NCBI RefSeq assembly: GCF_949987515.2
Contig: NC_082701.1
Location: forward strand, 41,247,755-41,311,754
From: Delphinus delphis
Taxonomy: Eukaryota > Chordata > Mammalia > Artiodactyla > Delphinidae
DNA: 64,000 nucleotides
Direction of reading: 5' to 3'
Below, one piece after another: positions 1-11,394 of this stretch. Below the pieces are notes generated by a model. That model was not told where the DNA came from. It ran no database searches and was given only the letters and a program-made list of their open reading frames with translations. Each line of letters begins with the position of its first letter. Position 1 is the stretch's first letter. Both the position numbers and the translations under genes were made by a program.

Positions 1-1246
1 ATCTCTCCTCTCCCACCCGCTACAGCTCACTGAATGTGCTTTTCATTCATCCAAGCATGGACATCCCTGTATCCCAGTATCACTGTGTGTTCACTTCTCC
101 CCCATCAAAGCCTGTTCTTTGGGCTCCTTGGCCTCTCCTCAACCCCTCTCTTGGGCAGACCTTAGAACACACAGCCACTGAAAGCTGGCCACTCAGCCTT
201 CTTCATCTCCCCCATCCTCCCTCTCCCTCGGCCCCCTCCCTGATGTGCCTGTGGGCCAAGCCCCAGGCTGGGCAATGGGCACCGGACTGAGCAAGAAGCA
301 CTCTCCTCTCCTGAGGCATCCGCCATCCATGGGAGAGATGGACACAAATCCACAGGCACGCAGGGACGTAGGGGCAAGAGTTTGCGCGGAGCCATCTGGG
401 TAAAGAGATGGCGGAAGACTTGACTCTGCTGGAGGAAAGGGGGAGGTGTTCGTGGGTTTCACGGGATTCTCTACTGCTCCACGGAGATGTGTATGAAAGG
501 ATTCCTGGCTGAGGCTCTCTTTTGCCTGAACCTCACTTCAGCCACTGGATTCCTCGTGTAGATTGTGAGAGCCCTGCCTATTCTTCCTCTGGTCCCTGTC
601 TGCCTACTCAACCTTGGCCTGTGCCCCCGACCTTGGAATTCTCACCCAGCTCTGGACGCCTCGCCCTGCCTCGGTCACAGGCCCCCAGGCTGCCCCGGGT
701 CCTGCGCATTCACTGCCTGGCTCCGGCCCTTCCCTCCTCGCCTTCTCTTCTGTGCCAGCTTTAGAGCGTTTCCCCAGGCTCTCCCTACGCTATGGCCCTG
801 GGGCTGACGCACTCCCCCTCCTTGACCTCTGACCTCCATCCCCTCTTATCCTCCCTGATTTCTGCATTTACCCATCCTCTCCCTATTCTCTAGTTTCAGA
901 ATACTCCTTGATGTGGTTTCTAGGTTGGCCTTGCCCATGAATAAGCAAGTAAAGGTTGGAGTCACAAGTCTCTCACTCGTTCATGCAACAGGCGTTCCCT
1001 AGGTGCCCGCAAGATGCCCAGCCGTGTGCAGGGCCTTTGAGATCCAGAGAGAAAGCCCTGAACTTGGCCTCAACGATGCTCAGCCTTGTGGAAAAGACAG
1101 TGAGATAAAGGATTATGACGTGGTGTGGCAGAGGCTTTACCAGGCGTATGTGAGACACAACCAGGCAGGAGAAGGAGTGGCTCTGGGCTGGGGCTGGGGG
1201 CTGAATCTTCAGTGATGAGGAGGGAGATGGTCAGGTGGACCAAGCA
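1..1246. other. Intron 2, no gene seen
   Basis: Pyrimidine-rich unique sequence over about 1-900, with no exon of ASIC2 recognised. The open frames here are short, and none resembles exon 2 of ASIC2. A short G-run cluster lies at about 1188-1201. Confidence 0.6.
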
Positions 1247-1260
1247 AAAGACATTCCAGG

Positions 1261-1465
1261 GGCTTCCCTGGTGGCGCAGTGGTTGAGAGTCCGCCTGCCG
1301 ATGCCGGGGACATGGGTTCGTGCCCCGGTCCGGGAAGATCCCATGTGCCGCGGAGCGGCTGGGCCCGTGAGCCATGGCCGCTGAGCCTGCGCGTCCGGAG
1401 CCTGTGCTCCGCAACAGGAGAGGCCGCGATAGTGAGAGGCCCGCGTACCGCAAAAATAAATAAAT
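1261..1465 (+). mobile_element. CHR-type tRNA-derived SINE, + orientation
   Basis: Near full-length short CHR SINE. It opens with the tRNA-like head ggcttccctggtggcgcag, has the box-B-like ggttcgtgcc, and ends in an A-rich (AAAT)n tail. It is flanked by a perfect 14-bp target-site duplication AAAGACATTCCAGG at 1247-1260 and 1466-1479. Low divergence from the other copies here indicates a fairly recent insertion by the L1 machinery. It lies in intron 2, 1.4 kb upstream of exon 3. Confidence 0.95.
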
Positions 1466-1479
1466 AAAGACATTCCAGG

Positions 1480-1908
1480 CAGAAGGAGATGCATGTGCTC
1501 CGTGTAGAGCAGGGATCAGTAACAACCAATCTGGCGGCCCTGGTGGGTTGGAACACATAGTGCCACAAAGCAGAGGGCTGCCCAGAGCAAGGCTGGAACG
1601 GGGGCAGGTGAAGGAGATTGGGCTCCTTATAAGTGACTCAGATTTGCATTTTGGAAAACTCATGCTTCAAGCTGTTTGCAAAGAATAAGAGAAGGAGACC
1701 CAGGAAAGGCTGATAGATCCCATAGGTGCACTTCCCGCCAATTATGAGCACCAACATATAGGATGAGCCAGGCTCTGCCATCCCATCCCTTTCTGCTGTC
1801 CCTCCCCCGCTCACTGCCGAGGGCCGTTTCTCCTGCCAAAGAACAAAAGGGGAGAAGCTTCTCTTCTAGTTTCCCATCTCCTGCAGCTCCAAGGGGCTTA
1901 CAGGAAAT
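1480..1908. other. Intron 2 spacer, nothing recognised
   Basis: Unique-looking sequence between two oppositely oriented SINEs. Open frames here run out of the SINEs and are not conserved coding. Confidence 0.5.
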
Positions 1909-1916
1909 CCCCGTGG

Positions 1917-2122
1917 TTTTTATTGTTTTTGCGGTATGCGGGCCTCTCACTGCTGTGGCCTCTCCCGTTGCAGAGCACAGGCTCCGGACGCGCAGGCTCA
2001 GCGGCCATGGCTCACGGGCCCAGCCGCTTCACGGCATGTGGGATCTTCCCGGACCGGGGCACGAACCCGTGTCCCCTGCTGCATCGGCAGGCGGACTCTC
2101 AACCACTGCGCCACCAGGGAAG
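1917..2122 (-). mobile_element. CHR-type SINE, - orientation
   Basis: Same SINE family as 1261-1465 but inverted: a T-rich tail, then gcggtatgcgggcc, ending with the reversed head ggaagcc. The short flanking duplication CCCCGTGG is at 1909-1916 and 2123-2130. Its A-rich tail is short and degraded compared with the younger copies. Confidence 0.93.
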
Positions 2123-2295
2123 CCCCGTGGCCCCGTATTTTTATTTCAACTGCTGTATCATCGTGTTTTCCTTCTCCTGATCTCCTCGCCTCAGCTCATG
2201 GCCCAGTAGAGAAGTTAGTAAATAAAGAGAATAGGTGCTTAACTCACTTCATAATCCCATTCTGTAGTTTTGCAGATTGAAGCAAAAAGTTGGTT

Positions 2296-2770
2296 GACCT
2301 AGCTGACCTGAATTCGTTTCTGATCGCTACTCTAACAGATTGCCACAACCTTAGAGGCATCAAACAACATGAATTTATTATCTTACAGCTCTGGAAGCCA
2401 GAAGTCAAAAATGTATTTTAAGGTGTCAGCAGGGCTGCATTCCTTCTAGAGGCTCTAGGGGAAATCCATTCCCTTGCCTTTTCTAGCTTCTGGAAGCTGC
2501 CTGCATCCCTGGGCTTACGGATCCTTCCTCCATCTTCAAAGCCAGCAGCATAGATTTTTCCACATCTCTCTGACTCTGATCCTCCCGCTTCCCTCTTGTA
2601 AGGACCCTTGTGATCACATTGGGCCACCTGGATGACCAAGGACAATCTCCCCACCTCAAAGTCCTTAGTTACATCTGCAGCATCCCTTTCACCAATGTAA
2701 GGTAACACAGCCACAGTTTCCAGGGACGAGGATGTGCACATCTCTGGGGGGCCATGATTCTGCCTACCGT
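2296..2770. repeat. Old mammalian interspersed repeat, family uncertain
   Basis: The stretch from the 'aattta ttatcttaca gctctggaag' region through 'gccatgattctgcctac' matches a motif order I recognise as a widely dispersed old mammalian repeat. I cannot name the family with confidence (LTR or DNA-transposon class). It ends about 100 bp before exon 3. Confidence 0.5.
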
Positions 2771-2867
2771 GGGGCCTTTCCAGCATCCTTTTGAGCTTTT
2801 CAGTCCCAGGACTCCATGAGCATCTGTTATCATTGACCCATGGCTCTGTCCATCTTTGTTCTTTCAG

Positions 2868-2995
2868 AGGAAACGACGTTTGAAGCAGGCGTGAAGGTTC
2901 AGATCCACAGTCAGTCTGAGCCGCCTTTCATCCAAGAGCTAGGCTTTGGGGTGGCACCAGGGTTCCAGACTTTCGTGGCCACACAGGAGCAGAGG
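2868..2995 (+). CDS. ASIC2: ASIC2 exon 3 (extracellular domain)
   Basis: 128-bp coding exon. It starts after the acceptor CTTTCAG with two bases of a split Glu codon and ends in phase 0 on Arg, before the donor gtaagt. It encodes about residues 236-278, beginning [15 protein letters not shown] and ending VATQEQR. This is part of the extracellular beta-ball/palm region of the trimeric channel and contains no cysteine. The VQIHSQ and [11 protein letters not shown] stretches are strongly conserved across ASICs, while SEPPFIQEL is the ASIC2 version. The preceding acceptor has only a short pyrimidine tract. Intron 3 that follows is 47.9 kb, by far the longest complete intron here. Exon identity is firm; the exon number assumes the human ten-exon structure. 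Confidence 0.97.
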
Positions 2996-5220
2996 GTAAG
3001 TCCCCAGGGCTCTCTGGATCAGCGGTCCTTGTTCTCTCCCGGCCACCCGCCACGTGAGGAGGAGAAATGGGATTCCCACTCCTGGAAGGCTCTGAATCCA
3101 CCCAGGAGGCAGGAGCAGGGCTGGGCTCAGTAAAGAGACTCACCCTGAAATTGGAGAAATGTATCAGGCTAACCTCTGTAATCCAATTCTCCTGTACCGC
3201 CTGTCGGTTTCTGCAATTGGGCATGAGGGAAACCCAGCTTATTTGCTTTTTCACTCAACTGGTTGGGGTTTTTTTTCCCAAAACATTCTGGGAAAAAAAT
3301 CTTTGTGCGGGTCGGGTGGGAGTCCAGTGGCTGCCGAGGGAAATTGCGCATCAGGGTTTGGTGTGTTTCATCACTGTGGTGATACAAAGCCAGGTGGCCT
3401 GCAAAAAGGAACAGGGATAGAGCATCACTCTCTTGTAACAGAGTTTAAGTGGAGGGAAGCCTCTTCATGGGTTCCTGTCTGCTCTCTGATTTAGCACCAG
3501 AGGAGGGACCCTCCCAGCCAGCCGGGACTTCTACGTCAACTCTGTGCGTCCGTGGAGTGAGGATTGGCACAGATGTGACACGGCTTCCACACCTCAAAGA
3601 GAGACCTTTGTAAATTCTCAGTGGGGAGGAAGCCTCCAAACAGGACTGCAGAGAGACATGGGGATGCGTTTTTTCTCTGATCTCCTGGTTTGCCTAGAAT
3701 AAAAGCTGGAGAGCCTACGACTCTGAGGGAGTCCTAAACCAGGTCGCCCAAGACAACGTGCCCTGGGAGGCCTGGAGCAAAGAATGAGGTGAATGAGTGA
3801 CAGGGAGCCCCGCTCTAGGGTGTGAGGAGAGGAGACCCCGGAGAACGGGAGCAGCAGTCAGCAAAGAGATGCACACGTTACTTAGCAGCTCCGCTTGTTT
3901 TTACAATTTGACCCAAATCGTCTCTCATCCAGTACTGATCAGTGATTCCTTAGCCATTTTATAAAGCGATCTTCTGTATCGGAAACTGGTTTTAACTCTC
4001 TAAGCGAGCTGGGAAAACGTTGGTGGCGCAGGCCTCACGAACTATTCCCTGTACTTAATGCCTGGGCCGTTGCTAAATATCAAGGTCAGCCTCCACTGCA
4101 ACATGTAGCAGGTGGGATGGTGGCTCTGAGACTGGGGTAGAGGAGGCTGGGAGGTTGGCCCGGCAACTAAGCGGCTCAGAGATAGAGGCAGGCAGTGTAG
4201 GCAGAAGTGGAGTATTCACGAGTGTGCAAGGTGGGAGCCTGGTGGAACGACCAGAAAACTTCATCCTAGAGGACAAAGAGGGCGGGCATGAAGCAGACAG
4301 CACAGAGCCAAGTTCAAGGCTGAGGATTTGAATCAGGAAGCATGAGCGCAGACTAGCAGGTCAAGGTGTGCAGAGAGCCCGGAGCCCAAGCTATTAGCCT
4401 GGCTGTAGCAGCGAGCCTTCCTTCGAGTACTGTCAGATAAACAAAGCAGCAAGGACAGGTTTAATCAGTAATATATACTATTGCAGTAGGGAAGAGGGTT
4501 CAGCCTGAACTGAACTCAACTTCGATTTTTGCAGAAGGCACTTGGCGTTTTAAAGGGAAAATGAGGGGGAGGGTTGGGGGGATAGAGGGTGCCTGAGCAG
4601 AGTCAGGGAGATGAAGCATTACAAAAAGCTGGAAGTCAGGGGGTGGGGGTCAGTGCATGTGGAACCCATCCAAGTTTGCTAATAGGACCCCATCACAGTT
4701 AGGCTTCTCTCCTCCTGCAGAGACAGGGAGACAGGGGCCCTACCTTTTGGTCTCGGCAGGAACAAACAAACAGTTAAGTTCTTTTGGCAGTCTTGAGTTC
4801 TTAGGCGGGGACTTTAAGGGGGCTAGGGTCATCCCAGGGATTTGCCTTTGAGCTGTGAGAAACTGCGTTAGCGGAAAAACGTGTTGAAGACACGGTCATT
4901 TTCGTAAAGAGCTTTAGCTGAATGTTTCAAAAATACTAAATATTCTTGAGCTCACTGGAGAATCCAGAATAAATACTACCTGGAGTTCTGCCCTCTGTTT
5001 GTCTCCTGCTCCTGGGCTTGTGTGGCCTAAGTAGTATTATGCTACCCTGAACAGCATACTTCATCCAAGTGCAGTAATACAGGCCGCACCTTTTCTGGAA
5101 TTCTGTTGGCCTCTTTTATTTCCTTTATACAAATGTGAGTTTTCAGAAGTCGATTGTTAACACTATTCTAGTTCTGTTCTTCATCTAAACTATCCATTTC
5201 AATGAAAATGAAGGGCTAAT
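2996..5220. other. Start of intron 3, no gene or named repeat
   Basis: Mostly unique-looking intron sequence with no coding signal. It contains a short perfect hairpin at 3270-3299 and purine-rich stretches near 4120-4640. Confidence 0.5.
3270..3299. repeat. Perfect 11-bp inverted repeat
   Basis: The arms TTTTTTTCCCA (3270-3280) and TGGGAAAAAAA (3289-3299) are exact reverse complements around an 8-base loop. No poly-A or terminator function is implied in this nuclear intron. Confidence 0.8.
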
Positions 5221-5277
5221 GACAAGAAAGAAAGAAGGAAGGAAGGAAGGAAGGAAGAAAAGGAAAGAAAGAAGGAA
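5221..5277 (+). repeat. (GAAA/GAAG)n microsatellite
   Basis: Purine-only run of GAAA and GGAA units, 57 bases, interrupted at a few places. Confidence 0.9.
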
Positions 5278-5278
5278 A

Positions 5279-7170
5279 CTACGTTAGTGTTTTTCCAAGT
5301 CTTTGTAGGCCAAGGTTGAGGCCTCATGGAGAACAGGGCACAGAGGAGCCTGGCTAGTCCTGCCTTTTGTGTGTGATGTGAGTCAATCTACCTCCCTTCG
5401 AAGAACCAGGCATGGGTTAGACTAATAAGTGTGTCCATGAATTCTTTGACTATCTAATGGTGAGTTTGGGGCTAGTTTTCCGATGCGAATCTGATTTTGT
5501 GTTTTGTTGAAAGTAACCACCACTCTGATCCTGCATGACTTACCTGTACTGACACCTCTCTGGTGTCCACACTGCTATTACCATGCAGAGGAAGTGAACA
5601 GCCTTCCTTGAAACCCACAGGGTAACTCCATCTCACCGCTAGCGAAGGTTGGAAAGAAGGAAGCTCTCTGTAGGCTCCTGTGTCGTTGGCCTGAGAGATG
5701 TGCTCTGTCCTCCCCACTCCACACTGACCCCCCTTACCGACACCAAAGAAATTTCTGGGCCTGGTGGGAATCTGGAGCTGATAACTTCTCAGAACCCTTA
5801 AGTCTCTTTCTCTTCCCAACATGAAACAGAGGGACTCCCCGTGGCGGTCAGGGACAGAACATATTCCCAGCTTCAGAGGACAAATTCAGTGTTGGCTTTG
5901 AAGTATATTTTCAGAAAATCAGCCTCATTCGTATTAGCATTGCTATGGTTATTATAAGTAATAATAAGATATTTGGTTAAACATTTTACAGTCTTCAAAG
6001 CATTTCCACACCATCTCATTTCATCACTTCATTCATATTAATAGAGAAATACAAAGACACATCCTGGAGCTAAATCTAAAAATACATTGTGTTTACACGT
6101 ATATAAAAGAGCATATTCATAGGAAATAAGACTGGAAGGAAATAAGGCAAAGTACCCGCAGTGGGGGAATTCTGAATGATTTGTTTTCTTGTCTGGTTTC
6201 GCCACGTGTCTTATAAGGCGGCTTTGTTTTATTTACTTGTTGAGCAAATATTTGTTGAACACCTACTATGGGTGAAGCGATAGGGATACGGTGGTGAGCG
6301 AAACAGACCCAGTGTCTGTCCTCAGGGAACCTACGTATTAGTGGTTTCTTTCACATAGGAAAAATAACCGTTAAATAATCTTAAGTCATGTATGATTTGG
6401 GGATTGGCCCCCGTTGGTATATTCTCAACTCTGCCATTAGGACTAACCTACCCAGCTGACCCTGGTTCTCAAACATTGATTCTAAGATGCAAATTTTTTT
6501 CACATTTCTGAAATTGGGGCTTGCTGCGCGTCCGTTACGACTGGAGATGTTTTTTCTTTCTCAATGGCACATAAAGTCACCGTGGTCTTACAACCTATAG
6601 CGGCTACACTGTTCCCATTCCAAGATTCTGCTGCTTCAGCTCAAAGCTCAAGGGAATCTTGAAAGAAGGCCAGAGATGACAAGACTATTTGGGGGGCCAG
6701 AAGGCCCTTTCCTAGAAACTTGGTGTGAATCATGCTAGGGAAATTGACTCCTGAGTGAAAGCCCTGAGAGGAACTGGGAACTTACAGGACTCCTGCCATG
6801 AATCCCTTTGTAAATGGGAAAGTCCTTTTGCCTGGTAAAGTCATCCCACCCGTGCAAAATTACACACGCACTTCTCTCAATATTTTTCACTTTACTTTGT
6901 CATCCAAAAGAACACACCATTGGGCTGTAACCCAGACCAAAGAATGCTTTTTTCCATCTGTATTTGCCCTAAACCCAAATAAGCCAAGGTATGCCCCTGC
7001 CTTCCTTGGACAATCTGAGAAGTGCCCCCCTGGCTCAGCTGTTGCAGGAGCCCCTGCACCATCCCAGGACCCCCACCACCAGAGACAGGCAGTGGGATAA
7101 CACGCTGAGAGCAGAAACAGAACACGGAGGGAGAGAACAGTTCCTCCTACCTGAGCGCACACTCCCCGCC
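5279..7170. other. Intron 3, AT-rich, no gene seen
   Basis: No coding signal. About 5930-6180 is AT-rich. Around 6230-6340 there is a decayed copy of a common old repeat ('gttgaacacctactatgggtg' region followed by a 'gggatacggtggtgagcg' part), probably of the L2/CR1 LINE class. Confidence 0.5.
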
Positions 7171-7179
7171 AGGCGTTAA

Positions 7180-7335
7180 GCTGCAGAGACACTTGACCTG
7201 CATTATTTCATTTATTCCCCACAACAACCCCAAAAGGGGGATATTGTTATGCCACGTTCCAGATGACAAAACTGCCAAGTCACTTGCTTCAGGTCGCCGA
7301 GCTAAGGGAACTGCAGGACTCGGCTATGAGCACAG
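7180..7335 (+). repeat. MIR fragment
   Basis: MIR-type order: 'catttattccccacaacaa', then 'agatgacaaaactg', then a degraded 'caggtcgccgagctaag' part. This ancient tRNA-derived SINE core is common to all mammals. Confidence 0.7.
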
Positions 7336-7369
7336 ATCTATCTGGGGAGAGAAAACCAGACAGGGAGCC

Positions 7370-7500
7370 CACAGGCCTGGATTCTAGTCCTGACTGCGCC
7401 ATGAGAACTTGGACAGGTTGCCCCCGTCCCTGGGCCTCAGTGTTCCCATCCATAGAATGGAAGGGCTGGGTTAGATGACCTCGAAGGGCCTCCAGCGTTA
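7370..7500 (+). repeat. MIR fragment
   Basis: Contains 'tagtcctgactgcgccatga' followed by 'ggcctcagtgttcccatcca' and 'tagaatgg', the usual middle order of MIR. Confidence 0.75.
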
Positions 7501-7814
7501 GCAGCCTGGGGGTCACTCAAGCACACGGGAACCACCTGGAAGTTTGGGCGATAGCAGTTTTGCACCTGCTCTGCCACCTGCGGACTCCCTCCTTCATGCC
7601 AGCTGGCGTGGGGTGCTGTTAAGGTCCATGGTGGCAAGGACATGTGAGATAAACCCCCCTCCCCTGGTCTGAGAGGCAGAACCTGGGTTCCTACTAGTGA
7701 GAAGCAGGGGTTGGGGTATGTAGCCGCCCTAAAACTTTAGAAGAGAGGCTCTGTCTGTGCTCCTTGGTCGTGCCCCTTCCCCAGGCCACACACATGGCAG
7801 CCACATGGCTGCCC

Positions 7815-8180
7815 TACTTAAAACCCTTAAATTCCTGGGTTTCCTGTAATTCGCAAAAGCCCAACCTCTTAGACTGGCGTCCGAGGTCCTGTTCAGCCTG
7901 GCCCCTGCCCACCTCTCCAGCCTCATCAACTGCCCATGGTTGACCAACCTGCCCCCTGCATCCCAGTGTCAGAGACCCATCCACCAAACACACCATGCTC
8001 TCTGATGCCTGCCTCTGTGCACTTGCCCCCACTGTTCCTTCTGCCCAGCATCCCTTCCTGGTCTTACCTACCTGGCAAAGGCCTAGTCCTATTTCTAGCT
8101 ACTGCTCAAAGAGCACAGCCTCTAAGAAGACCTTCTCCATCCTGTCCTGCCACCCCCCAAGGAGCAGGTAGTCGCGCCAT
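7815..8180 (+). repeat. LINE L2 fragment
   Basis: The order 'cagcctggcccctgcccacc', 'catgctctctgatgcctgcc' and 'ctgttccttctgcccagcat' is the familiar L2 3' region, strongly diverged. Confidence 0.65.
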
Positions 8181-8184
8181 ATAA

Positions 8185-8300
8185 CACCTTATACATTCAT
8201 TTATTCCTTCAGCAAATATTCACTGAGCACCTGCTTTGCTGGGAAGACGAAGATGAGGGAGACCTGGTCCCGCCTTGGAGCGCTCACAGAATCAAGCAGG
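8185..8300 (+). repeat. Old interspersed repeat, L2/CR1 class likely
   Basis: 'cagcaaatattcactgagca' followed by 'gaagatgagggagacctggt' is a decayed copy of a common ancient mammalian repeat. Further copies lie near 12150, 45460 and 54745. Confidence 0.5.
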
Positions 8301-8334
8301 CTTCTCAGCAATTTTATCCCACTCCTAAGAGATG

Positions 8335-8540
8335 TAAAACTCTCCTTGCAGAATTGACCTCCCCTTGTGCATCGCTGCCCCTATGCCTTCCTCTTACGAA
8401 CTGTCTTCCTTAGCCCCCATCAATCAGCCCTTGACTCAGTTAGGCTGGGAGCTCCCTGAGAGCAAGGATGGTGTCTCTCGGATTCTCTATCCCCCGTGCC
8501 TTGCTTAGATATGAGCTCAGTACATGTGCAGGATTGAAAG
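8335..8540 (+). repeat. LINE L2 3' end
   Basis: 'ctgggagctccctgagagca' followed by 'aggatggtgtctctcg' and a tail with 'agctcagtacatgtgcagg' is the L2 3' terminus pattern. Confidence 0.65.
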
Positions 8541-8612
8541 AACAAACTATATACTAACTCAGATCTGCACTCTGGGCCCAAAGACCACTCAGATGCTGCG
8601 CTCCAGTGCTCT

Positions 8613-8633
8613 CCCCCCCCCCCCCGCCCCCGC
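8613..8633. repeat. Poly-C run
   Basis: A run of about thirteen C followed by GCCCCCGCC; the complement is G-quadruplex-capable. Confidence 0.85.
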
Positions 8634-8639
8634 CTGCCA

Positions 8640-10330
8640 AAACTCCCTTTAAAATCTGCCCTGGGGGCCCTGCTCCTCCCTGAGGCTGTGGAGCCAGCCT
8701 GTGGTGGGTGATGGTATCTGTATCATTGCTGGCTGCACACTTAGAGATCCTAATCAAAGCAAAAGCTCACGAAAGAGGTCAGGGCTGGAGGCAGAGATCT
8801 GGTAGCCATCTGTGTGCATGAGAGTGGATGGAACAGATGGGAAGGTCCTCACCGAACTCTGGACCGTGGGGAGAATTAAATGAGTGAGCGAATATATGTG
8901 AAAGAGAAAATCTAGGACATTCATGTAGTAAGAGCATAACATCGTCTACGTTGATGTCGCCAGATTCTTTGCCCCTCACTGAAGGCGATTGCTAATCCTG
9001 ATGGGACTTCCTGTCATGATTTGATATAAGAAAATTTTCATCATCTCCCACTTCCTCCTCAAAGGGCCTGGCGGTGAGTCTTGATTTCTAAATGTTTATC
9101 CAATGTGTCCATCAAATCTTTATTCAACCGCCCTGCCCATACTTCTTGGCGGGACTGAGAATGACTCTGCAGACCCTGGGCAGTCGGTTGGCCACCAGCC
9201 TCATTGTTCAGAAAGTTTTCGGGGAAACATGGCCCTGCGTTTATATTCGAGGGTCTCAGAAATGCCTTGGGGAACCAGAGTTGCTAATCACTACCCAGAT
9301 ATACCCCATTCTCACCAAGAAGCCCTTCTACTACCAGTCTGGAGCCATTGGGAATGAGAAGGGTTCCGATTCCGCAACCTGGACCGTGTGTTGGTTCCTC
9401 ACTTGGGCTGTATGCAGAGTACCATGAGAATGCCCACGGTCACACCACACCCTGCATCAATCAGCTGCTTGCTAGACTCTTTGGGGCTGTAGATACACAA
9501 GGCAAACACAAATGTTTGCGTCCCACTGGCCCCAGTTAGGTCACTGGCAGGCAGCGTGGGCACGGTCGGCTCCTACAGAAGCCTAAGCCTTTACCATCAG
9601 CGTAGGTTGGCCGCATCTCCAACATTTGGAGGGAGTCCCACCATGGCTCACAATGAGAAACAGTACACCCGCCTCTACCCCCAAATTAAAAAGGCCCAGA
9701 TGTTGGGTGGGATGCCCCCAAATGCTTTTGACAGCTCCTCCAAATACAACTTCCTAAGTACCTTTCAAAAGAGAAGACTCATCTGTCCATCTGACAGCTA
9801 GATCCATGGTCCTTAATATGCTTCACGGGCCCCATTAAAAATGGAGGCTTGCCCAGTTGTGTTTTTCAAGGCAGGGGAGAGAATTTGTTCCACATGCCTT
9901 CAGCAACTTCCAAAATGTCAAAGCTGGAGCCGCACAAACATGGTAGCATCCAGTTCTGCTCCAGAAAGCGCTGGGGAGGCACCAGGAGGCAGGATAGCCT
10001 GCTGTGTGGCCACACCTCCGTGCTCAACAGGGAATAGTGTTCCCCACACATAGATGAAAATAAGAATCAATTAAGCATCTACTAGCTTAGCTACTTCCTC
10101 ACGTGTTGCCACTCCTCCTCGAAGGGAGAAAGATCTTCAGATCCCCGGATGGTTTTGCCAAGAGTCAGGTTTTCACCTTTTCTTCCTACACAAGGAGAGT
10201 TTGTTTTTGTCAAGGTGGAGGGGTTGACAGGGCATAGAGCAGGAAGGAGAAGGGTCCTTAAAAGAGGTGTTGCTTGGCCAGGATGAGCAAATGTGCTCAG
10301 CTCTGTTGGGGGAAATCTCAAAGTCAATAA
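8640..10330. other. Intron 3, unidentified sequence
   Basis: No gene or repeat that I can name. The part 9080-9800 has several open stretches of 60-110 codons in different + frames, with codon-like texture that suggests a decayed processed pseudogene or an old retroelement. I could not match the translations to any protein and do not call one. Confidence 0.4.
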
Positions 10331-10340
10331 AACATGCTTA

Positions 10341-10470
10341 AGACATGGGGATGTGTGTACATGTATAGCTGATTCACTTTGTTATAAAACAGAAACTAAC
10401 GCAACCATTGTAAAGCAATTATACAATAAATTGTAAATATGTTAAAAAATATATAAATATGTTTAAAAAA
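10341..10470 (+). mobile_element. Short 5'-truncated L1 3' end
   Basis: About 130 bp matching the last part of the L1 at 20017-22851 ('gattcactttgttataaa' then 'cattgtaaagcaattata'), with an A/T-rich tail. A possible 7-bp duplication ATGCTTA lies at 10334-10340 and 10471-10477. Confidence 0.8.
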
Positions 10471-10479
10471 ATGCTTACG

Positions 10480-11140
10480 TCTTAGAAAGAGGTAAAGTCA
10501 CTCTATTTCGCCTGCTCTCTGCCTCGCAGCCTCTCCTCCTCCTTCCCTCCCTAAAAGAGTCTCCAAAGAGGTGTCTAGACTTGCTTCTCTCTACTTCCTC
10601 ACCTCCCTTTCCCTTCCCGGCCCACCTCTAGCATCCCACGGAAACTCTTTGTCATCAAGGTGGCCCATGAAATCTCTGTGGCCAAACCCAATCTTTGTCA
10701 GTAAGGACATTCCTCACTTCATCCCACCTGGCTTCCCAGCAGCATGTGGGCTGTTGGCCACGCCCTCCCTGAGACCCTCTTCTCCCCACTCTGGGCTGGT
10801 TTTCTTCCCACCTCTCTTTCTGCTCCTCCTGAGTCATCTTCATAAGCACTTCCTTCTCTGTTCACCCCTGAGATGATGGGCGTCCCAGGATGCTGGCTTT
10901 CGCTTGTCCCATTCTGCAATTTCCTTAATTGAGCTCACCCTTTACCATGACTTTCAAAGCACTACCCCCAGCCCCAGATCGCTTTCCTGACCCCCCAACG
11001 CAGGACTCCAGGTACTGCCAAATGCCTCCCCTCGGAGTCCCGTGGGCTTCTCAAATCAAAAGTCTAAACTGAACGCATCCTCTTCCCCTGCCCCACACCT
11101 CCACCCAAAACTGCTCCCCCAGCCTGAGTACAAATACGCA
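10480..11140. other. Intron 3, pyrimidine-rich, nothing recognised
   Basis: CT-rich sequence with short open frames. It could include a much-diverged L2 piece around 10700-10900, but this is not firm. Confidence 0.4.
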
Positions 11141-11144
11141 CGCC

Positions 11145-11300
11145 CTAGATGGTGACCCTGTGCCTCATTTCCTCGTCTGTAAAATGGGAACAATGATGGT
11201 TTCTATCCCAGAGGGTGGCTAGAAGGCTAAGTGAGTTAACGCGTGTGTGCAGAACAGTTCTGGCATCCAGCAAGTGCTCGATAAACACTAGCTATCACTG
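11145..11300 (+). repeat. MIR fragment
   Basis: 'cctcatttcctcgtctgtaa' and 'aatgggaacaatgatgg' followed by 'ccagcaagtgctcgataaac' is the MIR 3' half pattern. Confidence 0.75.
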
Positions 11301-11394
11301 TCGCCCACCCCAGACACTACTTTAATTCAGTCCTTCATGATCTCTCTCCTGGATAAGAACAGCAACTGCCTGGCTGGTCTCCCTGCCGCCCACC

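Noticed and set aside
1279..1345. Possible functional tRNA gene
   Set aside because: tRNA-like A/B-box motifs recur in every SINE here, but none folds as a complete tRNA with an anticodon arm; they are SINE heads.
1070..1663. 197-codon open frame on the minus strand
   Set aside because: It crosses a CHR SINE, whose GC-rich body is open in several frames. The same SINE-derived peptides recur at 1936-2280, 17692-18006, 32471-32860, 43050-43331 and 57387-57811.
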